Shown one piece after another: positions 7,320 to 15,630 of a stretch of 22,635 nt of DNA. The position numbers were made by a program, and so were the translations under genes. The stretch spans positions 1 through 22,635 of the forward strand of contig NZ_DATGLN010000129.1 in the NCBI RefSeq assembly GCF_035294165.1. The letters run 5' to 3'. How positions within the stretch are numbered: the first letter of the stretch is position 1; each line of letters opens with the position of its first letter. A model generated the notes under the pieces. It saw only the letters and a list, made by a program, of their open reading frames with translations, made no database searches and had not been told where the DNA came from. Source of the stretch: Chthonomonas sp035294165 (GTDB lineage: Bacteria; Armatimonadota; Chthonomonadetes; Chthonomonadales; Chthonomonadaceae).

Positions 7320-8054
7320 TCATGAGAGAGTATTGAGCAGGGCAAGCCCAATGACAAACAAAACGAGATAGCCGATAACGGCCCACAGCCCGGCGCGTTG
7401 CCACTTTTTCTGAACATCAAGAAACGTTTCCGGATCGTTGTAGCGGCCACTTTGCCGAGCTATCTGCATGCCGAAGAAGCCGTAATAGAGGCGGAAGCCG
7501 AACCAGAGGAGTACCCAAAGAGTGAAGAAGACGGCCAGCATATCCTCTGCTGTGCTATTAGAGCGTAGGCCAACGGCGCATCCCAGCGCGAGCAGAAAGA
7601 GCATATTGAAAACGACACTCGTAATGACATGCGCGCGAAGCCGATGGCTCCATGCCCAAAACAGGGTAAGGAAGGCCGCGCCCCAGTGCCAGCTTGCTAA
7701 AAGCGATGTGTCGAGACGACTTGTTGTGATGCGCGAGGCTATGGATTGGGGAACCACTATAAGATAGCGAGTACAGGTAGGGTCATCCGGGTCAACCACC
7801 ATCCCGCGTGGGGTGCGACATTGGGGGCAGGAAAAGTTGCGGGGCGGGAGCGCCGAGCCACACACAAGGCAGCGTTCTACCTCATAGGTTGCGGAGTATA
7901 TGGCTGCGGGGTTAGGCATGGCTCTCTCTGGGCTTGGCTGTGTTGCGATCTGGGGAGTATTGGCTGTTGCTGGAGAGACCGGCAGCGTGGCGCCGCAATA
8001 GGGGCATGTTGATGCGGAAGCATCGGCCTCTTGTCCACACTGTTGACACCGCAT
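7320..8054 (-). CDS. Double zinc-ribbon membrane protein, function unknown
   Basis: 244 aa from the ATG at 8054, chosen because GAGGAG sits 6 bp before it; a start at 8093 would add 13 residues of poor coding character across the promoter. The cytosolic N-terminus has two zinc ribbons, C3/C6/C17/C20 and C62/C65/C76/C79, joined by a Pro/Ala/Thr-rich linker. The C-terminal half has about four hydrophobic segments (WHWGAAFLTLFWAW, VVFNMLFLLALGCAVGL, MLAVFFTLWVLLWFGF, LWAVIGYLVLFVIGLALL), so it is an inner-membrane protein. The pattern resembles zinc-ribbon plus DUF2628-like proteins, without certainty. Its stop codon overlaps the alternative ATG of the aminotransferase, so it appears to lead a three-gene run ending in rnc. 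Confidence 0.8.
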   Translation of the reverse strand: MRCQQCGQEADASASTCPYCGATLPVSPATANTPQIATQPSPERAMPNPAAIYSATYEVERCLVCGSALPPRNFSCPQCRTPRGMVVDPDDPTCTRYLIVVPQSIASRITTSRLDTSLLASWHWGAAFLTLFWAWSHRLRAHVITSVVFNMLFLLALGCAVGLRSNSTAEDMLAVFFTLWVLLWFGFRLYYGFFGMQIARQSGRYNDPETFLDVQKKWQRAGLWAVIGYLVLFVIGLALLNTLS

Positions 8055-8072
8055 GGCTCTCTCCTCGTAAAA

Positions 8073-8104
8073 ATTATACCAGCCGGCGGCCACCGATCGG
8101 GTGG
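8073..8104 (-). promoter_or_regulatory. Probable -10 element and palindrome in the divergent gap
   Basis: On the minus strand a perfect TATAAT (plus-strand ATTATA at 8073-8078) lies just before the GAGGAG of the zinc-ribbon gene. There is no good -35 at 16-18 bp. A CCACC/GGTGG inverted repeat centred on CCGATCGG (8090-8104) occupies the -35 region and could be an operator. The gap also serves the divergent gene at 8144, for which I see only a weak promoter (TTGACA at 8043-8048). Confidence 0.4.
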
Positions 8105-8143
8105 TAAGCAGGAGAACACCGGCAGAAAGGCGAATTCAGCCAT

Positions 8144-10099
8144 ATGAAACGGTCTTATGTTTTGTTAAGTGCGCTGGGGTTGATGGCATGGCTGCAGGTG
8201 GCCTTAGCCCAGTCACCACCGACCGCCGGTGCGCCCGCGCTTGATGCAACGCTTCAGGAGGCGTTGCGTACGGCTCCCGATCACAGCCGATGGCCTAACT
8301 GCCACTATGTGAAACTGCTGGATTTGGGCGAGCTTACCGTGAAGCCGGATGGCACAACCATAGGAATCTATCGGGAGACTTACAAGCTATTCGACCGAGC
8401 CGCGCGCACATTGGCCGAGGTGCACCTGTCGTTTAACAGTAGCTTCCAGGAGCTGACCCTCATCTCGGCGCGTACGATTGAGCCGGATGGAAAGGTGTTG
8501 ACGGTTCAGCCGGACGCCGTGCGTCAAGAGGGTGTGGCCAGCGACTACCCGATGTATGACGATGCGGTGGCCATTGGGTTTTCTATGCCCGGCATTCAAG
8601 ACAACTGCGTTATAGACTATACCTACAAGATCGTCACCCATCCCACCCTTTTGCCAGGGCTTGTAACGGCCTATTGGGGGTTTAACGATGTGTTTCCGGT
8701 GATGCTAAGCCGTTACACCCTCCATGTGCCGGCGAGCATGACAAACCTACGCATTCGCCTACATCATATGGATGGTGTTAAGACCTCTGAGACGATCTCC
8801 AAAGACGGACACTCTAAAACGCTGACCTGGCAAATGGGGCCACTCGACCCCATTCCTGTCGAGACGGCCATGCCGGCAGTTGGGGATGTGCGTGCGTGGA
8901 TGGAGGTTTCCAACCTACCGGATTGGCAGGCCATTGGGCGCTGGTTTTACGGGCTATGTGTACCGCAATGGCAGCCAAACGATGCCATCAAGCAAGAGGT
9001 TGTGCAACTCATCACCGGCCTAACTTCTCCTGAAGCGCGTGCGAGTGCGATATATCGGTGGGTAACCGATCACGTTCGCTATGTGGGGCTAGAGTTCGGG
9101 CTTTCGGCCTACAAGCCCCATGCGGCCACCGAGGTGTTTCGCAACCTTTATGGGGACTGTAAAGACAAGGTTATTCTCCTCATCACCATGTTGCGATTGG
9201 CGGGTATAGAGGCGCAGCCTGCTCTGCTCTATGCCGGCAGGTTACGCCCTCTCACGGCGGATCTGCCCTCGCTAACCGCTTTTAACCACTGCATTGCGCT
9301 TGCATCGGTAGACGGGAAGGCCGTTTGGATGGACCCAACGGCGGAGGACTGCCCCTACGGAGCGATACCGGATGCCGACCAGGGGGTACAGGCTCTTGTA
9401 GTGACGAAGGATGGCGGAACTTTGCAAACCGTTCCGATGGGCACACCGGAGCAAGAGGGGGCCGATTTTCTCATCACCATTGTTTTAGGGGCGAACGGGG
9501 CTGCGACGGTTACCGAGAAGGCGACTTTAGAGGGCGACACGGCTCGGAGCGTACGAGGCACCTGGCGAGACCTGACGGAGGATCGCCGGAAAACCTTTGT
9601 TTCGCAGATCGCCCGGCGGTTCGGAATCTCCGGTGAGATCAGCGAATGCACGCTATCGGAAAAGGCACCGGCACAGGATGCGCTCGGCCTTGATTTTCGC
9701 ATACCGGTTGCCGGTGTGGGGCGAGATGCGGGCAATCTCCTCCTACTGCCGGCGTTTTCTTCCCTGCTTAGTCAAGAGGACAATCGCCCCTATTCTGCAC
9801 CGAAGCGGGTTTGGCCTGTTGTCATCGAGCACCCCTCGCACCTTACCGACATCGTCTCGATCGCTTTGCCTAAAGCCTATCGCGTGTTACATCTGCCGGC
9901 ATCGGTTCATATCGAGGGGCCTTTGGAAACTTACGATAGGAAGGTAACTCTCTCTGGTGACGGTAGCCAGGTCACGATCTCCGACCGTTTTATACAACGG
10001 AATGGAGAGGTGGCTGTGGCGGACTATGCGAAGGAGCAGCAGTTTTGGGCACAGGTGGCTCAGGCTTTGCAAGATACTCTTGTTTTGCAAAAGCCATGA
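8144..10099 (+). CDS. Secreted DUF3857 / transglutaminase-like domain protein
   Basis: 651 aa. Residues 1-23 are a signal peptide (KRSYVLLSALGLMAWLQVALA). Residues about 50-215 match the DUF3857 layout (REYYKLFD-like start, TIEPDGKVLTV, PGIQDNCVIDYTY). A transglutaminase/protease-like core follows with Cys339 in YGDCKDKVILL, His382 in FNHCIA and Asp397 in VWMDPTAED, so the catalytic triad is complete. The C-terminal third is beta-rich without known motifs. Proteins of this type are exported to the periplasm and cell surface. Whether they act as proteases, cross-linkers or only peptide binders is generally not established. The AAAGG ribosome site is rather far (13 bp) from the ATG. It is transcribed alone, away from the zinc-ribbon gene. 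Confidence 0.9.
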   Translation: MKRSYVLLSALGLMAWLQVALAQSPPTAGAPALDATLQEALRTAPDHSRWPNCHYVKLLDLGELTVKPDGTTIGIYRETYKLFDRAARTLAEVHLSFNSSFQELTLISARTIEPDGKVLTVQPDAVRQEGVASDYPMYDDAVAIGFSMPGIQDNCVIDYTYKIVTHPTLLPGLVTAYWGFNDVFPVMLSRYTLHVPASMTNLRIRLHHMDGVKTSETISKDGHSKTLTWQMGPLDPIPVETAMPAVGDVRAWMEVSNLPDWQAIGRWFYGLCVPQWQPNDAIKQEVVQLITGLTSPEARASAIYRWVTDHVRYVGLEFGLSAYKPHAATEVFRNLYGDCKDKVILLITMLRLAGIEAQPALLYAGRLRPLTADLPSLTAFNHCIALASVDGKAVWMDPTAEDCPYGAIPDADQGVQALVVTKDGGTLQTVPMGTPEQEGADFLITIVLGANGAATVTEKATLEGDTARSVRGTWRDLTEDRRKTFVSQIARRFGISGEISECTLSEKAPAQDALGLDFRIPVAGVGRDAGNLLLLPAFSSLLSQEDNRPYSAPKRVWPVVIEHPSHLTDIVSIALPKAYRVLHLPASVHIEGPLETYDRKVTLSGDGSQVTISDRFIQRNGEVAVADYAKEQQFWAQVAQALQDTLVLQKP

Positions 10100-10207
10100 G
10101 TGGGTGAATATCCGAAGACACGTTTGATTTGAGATGCCGCTTTGTCTGTTTGTAAACCTTCTGCTCTTTCTTTATTCAATGGCCGAGCAGCAGCGCTAAA
10201 ATCAGTG

Positions 10208-10258
10208 AAAAAAATTTTTTTGCAACCTCTTGACAGGCGCATAAATCTTTGTTATAAT
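10208..10258 (+). promoter_or_regulatory. Consensus sigma70 promoter with A/T-tract UP-like element
   Basis: TTGACA (10230-10235), exactly 17 bp, then TATAAT (10253-10258): both hexamers match the consensus perfectly. An A7T7 tract (10208-10221) sits at about -45 to -58 from the expected start near 10266, where UP elements bind the alpha subunits of RNA polymerase. It would drive the RHS operon and is by far the best promoter in the window. The rest of the gap from 10100 holds a CTGCTC/GAGCAG inverted repeat (10161-10190) but no clear terminator. Confidence 0.85.
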
Positions 10259-10264
10259 CTTCTA

Positions 10265-10477
10265 TAGATGTACCCTCCCGACGTCCACTTGGCGCCTGGA
10301 ACCGGTCCCCATCGGCAAAAGGGCTTGCACAGGGTGCCCCTCCATAATCCTTCCCGAAAGCCCGCTCTATCGTCATGGCCTCTTCTGAGGCCGAGTGGCT
10401 TCCCTTTATAGGAAAGCCGGCTTCTAAAATTAGCACCTGCTACTTCCCTCACCTAACAGGGAAAGGAGAAACGACAG
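10265..10477 (+). promoter_or_regulatory. Long structured 5' leader of the RHS operon (possible regulatory RNA)
   Basis: About 210 nt separate the predicted transcription start from the ATG. Visible hairpins are GGG-CTT-GCAC/GTGC-CCC (10321-10340), a perfect GGCCTC-TTCT-GAGGCC (10377-10392), and GGCTT..CC/GG..AAGCC around TTTATA (about 10397-10418). GGGAAAGGAG then leads to the start codon. I do not recognise a known riboswitch class, and no T-tract attenuator is seen. Minus-strand open frames across it have no support. Confidence 0.4.
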
Positions 10478-13400
10478 ATGACACGCCGACCGGTTCGTTC
10501 GTTGGGAATGCGCTTGGCCAGTTTGGCCACAGCCGCCCTGTTCTCGTTGCAGATGGGGCTTGAGGCGCCTCTTATCGCCTTAGGGCAAGTTCGTGTATCG
10601 CCCCCCCCCATAAACCGCAATAAATCTCATTCCATGAAGCCTGTTCACACGGCTTTTGTCTCTCACTACCCCTACGATGTGTCTGCTCATTCTTCCTCCT
10701 CTGGGCATCCGTATCACCCTCCGCACACGCTCTCGCTGTTAGACGAGATGGGGTGGCCTGCCGGGTCGGTCTCTGTCGAGCAGGTGCAGCATTGGCGGCG
10801 AGTCTACACGCAAGGCCGATTTCCAACTTGGCGCAAGGCGTGGGCTGCCCTGCGTTTGGGTGAGTATGTGCTAGGTTGGCAGAAGCATCCCCAGGCGGCC
10901 CTTCCTCTGTTTGGGGCGGCCTATCGTCTGAGCCGACCTCGCTCGGTGGTGCATGGCCTTGCGGCCTACGATGCAGCGGTGGCTCGCTATCATGAGGGGG
11001 CCTATGCGGCTGCAGCCCAGGCCTTTGCCCATTTGTTGGCCGGTCGGCTGTGGGGCTATCCGCATCAGACGGCCTCGTTGTGGCTGCGCCATTGTCAGGC
11101 CTGTGCGGGGTTTCACCAGCAGCGTGCCAAGATGGGAATACCGGAGCCACCCCAACTTGACCCCTTGTGTGGCGCTTCGGGGTTGGCCGTATGGCTCAAA
11201 GCGCACGGGCGTCCCTTCTCCAAATCCCGTCTGCTGCAGGTGTGCCATGTCACCGGGGAGGGCAGTAGTTTAGGAAACATTGTAGCCGGTGCCGAGAAGC
11301 TGGGGTTGGTGGCCAAAGCGGTGACGGCGGATAAGGTGGGGCTGTGCCTCTTGCCCAAGCCGTTGGTGGCTTATGTGGAGCGCGACCACTTTGTAGCCGT
11401 GGTGAAGGCCGACCGGCAAGGCGTCACCTATATCTGCTCGGATTGTGGCCCGTGGCCGGGCGGTGCCGTGCAGTTGACTTGGCGGCAATGGCAGCTTTTG
11501 GAGCCGGGGCCTTATGCGGTGTTTGCCGAGCCGGGTACGTCTTGGGCGAAGGTGTTAGCCAGCTTAAAGCCGACGCCCTCCTCCTCTTTTCAGGTAGCCA
11601 CTCGCGCGAGCTTGGTAGGCGCGCTGGGTTTATCGGGTCTGTTTGGCAGCCACATTCGGCTGTATGTGCCCCCGCTATCGGGGGATAAGTGTGGGGGGTT
11701 AGCGGAGGCCCAACATTGCCCTCCCTACATTCAGTGCCCGATGGACTGTCCGGCAGGCGGCCCGTTTGGGGCGAGCGCAGGGGACCCGGTGAACCTAGCC
11801 ACCGGGGAAGAGGAGTACACGCCGTCGCCGGACTTGGTGGTGTACAACCCCTCAGGGCCTTCGGTGGTCTGGGAGCGGATGTACAACAGCTTACGGGGGC
11901 CTTATGCCCTTCCCTATAGCTACCAAAACACCCCCGATTTTGGGGTGGGTTGGAGCCAACCCTATAATGTTGGGGTGTATGCTACCGGGCCGCATATTGC
12001 GCCTCCACAGGGTGCGGTCAGCCCCAATACTACCCTCCAGGCGATGAACTATGTGGTGTTTGCCAACGGTTCCCGTGTGCAGGCCAAGCCGAGTACGGCC
12101 GGGCCTCCGAGCGCTTCGACCCCCCGCATTGTTTGTAGTGTTGCGGGCGGGGTGGCTCTTTTAGTGGAGTGGGACTACGATAGCACCACGGGCGGCAACT
12201 ACTTTAAGGTGACGTTTCCTGACCGTTCGGTGTGGCAGACGGTGGAGGCGCCTTCGGGCACCGTTCCGAGTTGGTATCCGGTAGGCCGGGAATACGACCG
12301 TGTGGGCAACTTTATTACCCTGCAATATGGCACCAACGGGGCCTTAAATGCCATTGTGGATACGACGGGCTCGGCGCTGTTGACCATTAACCGTGATGGC
12401 AACGGGACGATTACGTCTGTTTCCGACCGTTATGGGCGTAGTGTTTATTACCATGTGGGCAGCTATCCCACGCAAAACGTTCCCGCCGGCTATGCGCAGG
12501 CCTACTATGAGTTAGACCATGTATCCCAGGTGGTGAGCACCGGCACCCCCAATCCTCCCAACCGCTATGTGTATGGGTATGCCAATGTGGCCAATGGGGA
12601 AGGCAGCGAGACGATCCCGCTGTTGCACACCATTAGTGTTCCCTCTCCTACGGGCAACGGCATGGCCACGGCCACGATTAACTATCAGCCCAACACGGAC
12701 TATGTGAGCAGCCGGGTGGATGCCAACGGGAATACGGTGACCTACACGGTGGTAGATGGCAATCATACGAAGGTGAGCTATCTGAACCCTCAGGGTCAGG
12801 TGGTGTTTTCGCAGACGCGGGGTTTTGACAACAACATGAGTGCCACCACAGAGACGGATGGGACGAACCAGACGGTGATAGAGGCCTTCACCTACGCCGA
12901 CCCGAACGATCCGTATGCCCCATCGGTGGTTCAGGATGGAAACGGGTATGCCTCCGGGGGTGCCAACGGGAAGGGGACGTGGGAGTATACCTATGACGGT
13001 TATGGCCATGTTTTAACCGAGACCACACCCTACGGCACCACAATCATCTCTACCTACACCTACACCAACTTTGCTTTGGGGGAGTTGGTGAAAGTGCAGG
13101 AAGGGGGCAAGACGCCCACAAGCTATACCTACTATGAGCCGAGCGGTCTGTTGGCCAGCGTAAGTTCTCCGTTACCGGGGACCTCGGGCAGTGGTCAGGT
13201 GGTAACGACGACCTATAGCTACGATGCGTTGGGGAACTTGGTACAGGAGGTGGGTCCGGGCAATAACGCCGCCCAAACCGAAACAACCACCTATGGCTAC
13301 ACGCAAGACGGCAATTACCAACAGGCGGAAGCTTTGGGCGAACCCCTGACGATTACGGATAATTTAGGACATACCGTTCACCATCGTTACGACGCCCGCG

Positions 13401-15628
13401 GAAACCGCATAGCGGACATAGACGCTTTGGGCAATGAGATAGACCTGTCCTACAATCTAGCGGATCAACTGGTACAGATAACGTTTCCGGCGACGGGTCA
13501 GACAGGGGCCGGGCACTCTGCCATTGTTTATAGCTACCTCTATGTGGGCGGGTCTCAGACTGCGGAAAATCACTATGATGAAAGTGGTAACCTTGTCCGA
13601 CATGTAACATATGGCTGGGGCCTAGAAGGCGAGTTTCTTGGGGCTTCTGGCGATACCAATCCCTATCAGTATAGCTACGATGCGGCTTATCGCCTTGTTG
13701 GTTTAACGGATGCCAACGGCCACACCATCACCTATAGCTATAACTCGGCCGGCTATTTGGCGCAGGTAACCTATCCGAATGGGGATAGCGTTCAATATCC
13801 GGTCTACGATGCGGATGGCAGCCCCTTAGAGCGCATAGATGGTCGTGGTCTGGTGACGACCTACCAAACGAATGACCCTGAAAGTCAACTAACGGATATT
13901 CAATATCAGGCCTCACCCGCTCTGAATGTTCACTTTAGTTATGACGCTTATGGCCGTCGCATCGGGATGACCGACGGCACCGGCACAACGAGCTATTCCT
14001 ATGACGACCTCGACAATGTAACGTCGGAGACACGTACCTTTAATGGCTTGCCGGCTCAGACGCTAAGCTATAGCTACTACCCGGACGGTTCGCTGCAGAG
14101 CCTAGATACCCCGGCAGGCAGTTTCACCTACAGCTACGATGGGGCCGGTCGTCTGGTAAGTGAGACCAATCCGTTGAACGAGACGACGAACTGGAGTTAT
14201 TTGGCCAACGACTGGCTTTGGACTCGGGCTCTGTCTAATGGGGTGGTGACCGGTTACACCTATAATGCCTTAGGCCAAATCACGAATGTGACGAACAAGA
14301 CCGGTAATGGGACGCTATTGAGCGCGTTTGGGATGAGTTACAACGGTTTGGGCGACTGTGTTACGATGAGTTCGACCGTTTCCACGAATGCGGCCTACAG
14401 TGGTACGACTTCCTACAGCTATGACCGTTTGGAGCAGTTGCTGTCGGAGCAGTCCACACGCAATGGGGGCTATACGGAAAGCTTTGGGTATGATGGGGTG
14501 GGTAACCCAACGACCTTTCGCAGAGTGGGTCAGACCTACAATGCAGACAACCAGAACGTGGCCAACACCTATGACGGAGACGGGAACCCGGTGGTATATA
14601 AGGGGGTAGGGATGAGCTATGACCCGGAGAACCGTTTGGTGGGTGTAGGCAGCAGTTGGTCTGCCGGTTACGACGGCGATGGTTTGCGGGTCTGGAAGCA
14701 GGTGAACGGGGTACGCACCTACTATTTGAACGTCAACGATGTGCCTTTAGTGGAGTTAGATGGGAAGGGCAATGTGGTGGCGGTGAACACGTTTGGGGCG
14801 GATGGCCTCGTGTCACGGCATACGGGTAGTGGGGATGTGTTTTATGTGTTTGACGGTTTGGGGAATGTGTGTCAGCGTATGGATGGTTTAGGGAATGTGT
14901 TGAGTAGCTCGTTTTACGACGGTTATGGGCAGGGGGTTGGCCTGGTAAGTGGGGAGCCGTTCGGCTATGGCGGTCAGTGGGGTTACTACACGGATGGGGA
15001 GATAGGTTTAACGTTGTTGGGTTTACGTTATTATGATGGGGGCAGTGGTCGTTTTTTGACGCGGGACCCTTGGTTTGAGGTAAGTGACAACCTATATCGG
15101 TACACAGAGAACAATCCGGTCAATCTCCATGACCCCACGGGGTTGAAGCCTGAAAAACGTACACCGCCTGAGTTTAGGCCAGGCTGCGGAGGAGACAACG
15201 TTGGATATGATCCCACCTATCCGTCGCCTTGTCCACCAGGTTTTCATAAAGTCTGCGTGACTTGTTATGGCGGATATGGGCATCAAAATCCTGAGTTGAA
15301 CGGTGGAGGACCTATTGCATTCCCCTCGAATCCGCACTGCAATCAGAAGTGTCATGGCAAATATCGAGATCGCTTTCCTAGAAAGGGGGACTGTGCCATT
15401 AGTGCGACTTGGGGGCCTCCATGGGATTGTCTCCCCGGTTCTCGTGTGACCATTGAAGCAGCTTCTGCTATAGGAGGCAAACATCGTCAGTGGCACTGTA
15501 CGGTGTGTGATACAGGTGGAATGTCTCAAAATCAAATAGACATCTACATACCTGTTCGTAACGATAAAGAATGTAATAACTACTGGAAAACTGGGTTTTA
15601 CTGTGTTAAGTGCACCCTAGGGAGATAG
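10478..15628 (+). CDS. RHS/YD-repeat protein with C39-peptidase-like domain and cysteine-rich 3D-like C-terminal tip
   Basis: 1716 aa. In order: signal peptide (about 1-38); a helical TPR-like region (about 85-220); a C39-like papain-fold domain (about 222-365) with Gln226, Cys231 in CGASGLAVWLKAHG, His304 in ERDHFVAVV and Asp322, spaced as in bacteriocin-processing peptidases; an RHS entry region (about 420-480, GDPVNLATGEEEY); and many YD repeats (YSYDALGNL, YDGYGHVL, YSYNSAGYL). The RHS core closes with LRYYDGGSGRFLTRDPW and NNPVNLHDPTGL (Asp1552-Leu1556). The last 160 residues are a variable tip with 13 cysteines and a CDTGG...QIDIYIP motif like 3D domains. RHS proteins form a hollow shell that cages and releases their C-terminal domain. 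The tip is normally an effector, but toxicity here is inferred only. GGGAAAGGAG precedes the ATG. It is the first of four closely spaced genes. Confidence 0.9.
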   Translation: MTRRPVRSLGMRLASLATAALFSLQMGLEAPLIALGQVRVSPPPINRNKSHSMKPVHTAFVSHYPYDVSAHSSSSGHPYHPPHTLSLLDEMGWPAGSVSVEQVQHWRRVYTQGRFPTWRKAWAALRLGEYVLGWQKHPQAALPLFGAAYRLSRPRSVVHGLAAYDAAVARYHEGAYAAAAQAFAHLLAGRLWGYPHQTASLWLRHCQACAGFHQQRAKMGIPEPPQLDPLCGASGLAVWLKAHGRPFSKSRLLQVCHVTGEGSSLGNIVAGAEKLGLVAKAVTADKVGLCLLPKPLVAYVERDHFVAVVKADRQGVTYICSDCGPWPGGAVQLTWRQWQLLEPGPYAVFAEPGTSWAKVLASLKPTPSSSFQVATRASLVGALGLSGLFGSHIRLYVPPLSGDKCGGLAEAQHCPPYIQCPMDCPAGGPFGASAGDPVNLATGEEEYTPSPDLVVYNPSGPSVVWERMYNSLRGPYALPYSYQNTPDFGVGWSQPYNVGVYATGPHIAPPQGAVSPNTTLQAMNYVVFANGSRVQAKPSTAGPPSASTPRIVCSVAGGVALLVEWDYDSTTGGNYFKVTFPDRSVWQTVEAPSGTVPSWYPVGREYDRVGNFITLQYGTNGALNAIVDTTGSALLTINRDGNGTITSVSDRYGRSVYYHVGSYPTQNVPAGYAQAYYELDHVSQVVSTGTPNPPNRYVYGYANVANGEGSETIPLLHTISVPSPTGNGMATATINYQPNTDYVSSRVDANGNTVTYTVVDGNHTKVSYLNPQGQVVFSQTRGFDNNMSATTETDGTNQTVIEAFTYADPNDPYAPSVVQDGNGYASGGANGKGTWEYTYDGYGHVLTETTPYGTTIISTYTYTNFALGELVKVQEGGKTPTSYTYYEPSGLLASVSSPLPGTSGSGQVVTTTYSYDALGNLVQEVGPGNNAAQTETTTYGYTQDGNYQQAEALGEPLTITDNLGHTVHHRYDARGNRIADIDALGNEIDLSYNLADQLVQITFPATGQTGAGHSAIVYSYLYVGGSQTAENHYDESGNLVRHVTYGWGLEGEFLGASGDTNPYQYSYDAAYRLVGLTDANGHTITYSYNSAGYLAQVTYPNGDSVQYPVYDADGSPLERIDGRGLVTTYQTNDPESQLTDIQYQASPALNVHFSYDAYGRRIGMTDGTGTTSYSYDDLDNVTSETRTFNGLPAQTLSYSYYPDGSLQSLDTPAGSFTYSYDGAGRLVSETNPLNETTNWSYLANDWLWTRALSNGVVTGYTYNALGQITNVTNKTGNGTLLSAFGMSYNGLGDCVTMSSTVSTNAAYSGTTSYSYDRLEQLLSEQSTRNGGYTESFGYDGVGNPTTFRRVGQTYNADNQNVANTYDGDGNPVVYKGVGMSYDPENRLVGVGSSWSAGYDGDGLRVWKQVNGVRTYYLNVNDVPLVELDGKGNVVAVNTFGADGLVSRHTGSGDVFYVFDGLGNVCQRMDGLGNVLSSSFYDGYGQGVGLVSGEPFGYGGQWGYYTDGEIGLTLLGLRYYDGGSGRFLTRDPWFEVSDNLYRYTENNPVNLHDPTGLKPEKRTPPEFRPGCGGDNVGYDPTYPSPCPPGFHKVCVTCYGGYGHQNPELNGGGPIAFPSNPHCNQKCHGKYRDRFPRKGDCAISATWGPPWDCLPGSRVTIEAASAIGGKHRQWHCTVCDTGGMSQNQIDIYIPVRNDKECNNYWKTGFYCVKCTLGR

Positions 15629-15630
15629 CC

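Noticed and set aside
7306..7404. Longer N-terminus of the aminotransferase
   Set aside because: It would overlap the zinc-ribbon gene by about 85 bp and lacks homology; ATG at 7305 (or 7323) fits the family start.
10176..10452. Two short minus-strand frames across the RHS leader
   Set aside because: They cross a consensus plus-strand promoter, lack ribosome sites and show no recognisable protein features.
12512..13009. 165-aa minus-strand frame inside the RHS gene
   Set aside because: His/Arg/Val-rich antisense of YD repeats, no independent support.
11800..15120. Recurrent short motifs that might be a CRISPR-like array
   Set aside because: They are codons for YSYD-type repeats at irregular spacing in an open frame; no direct repeats with unique spacers.
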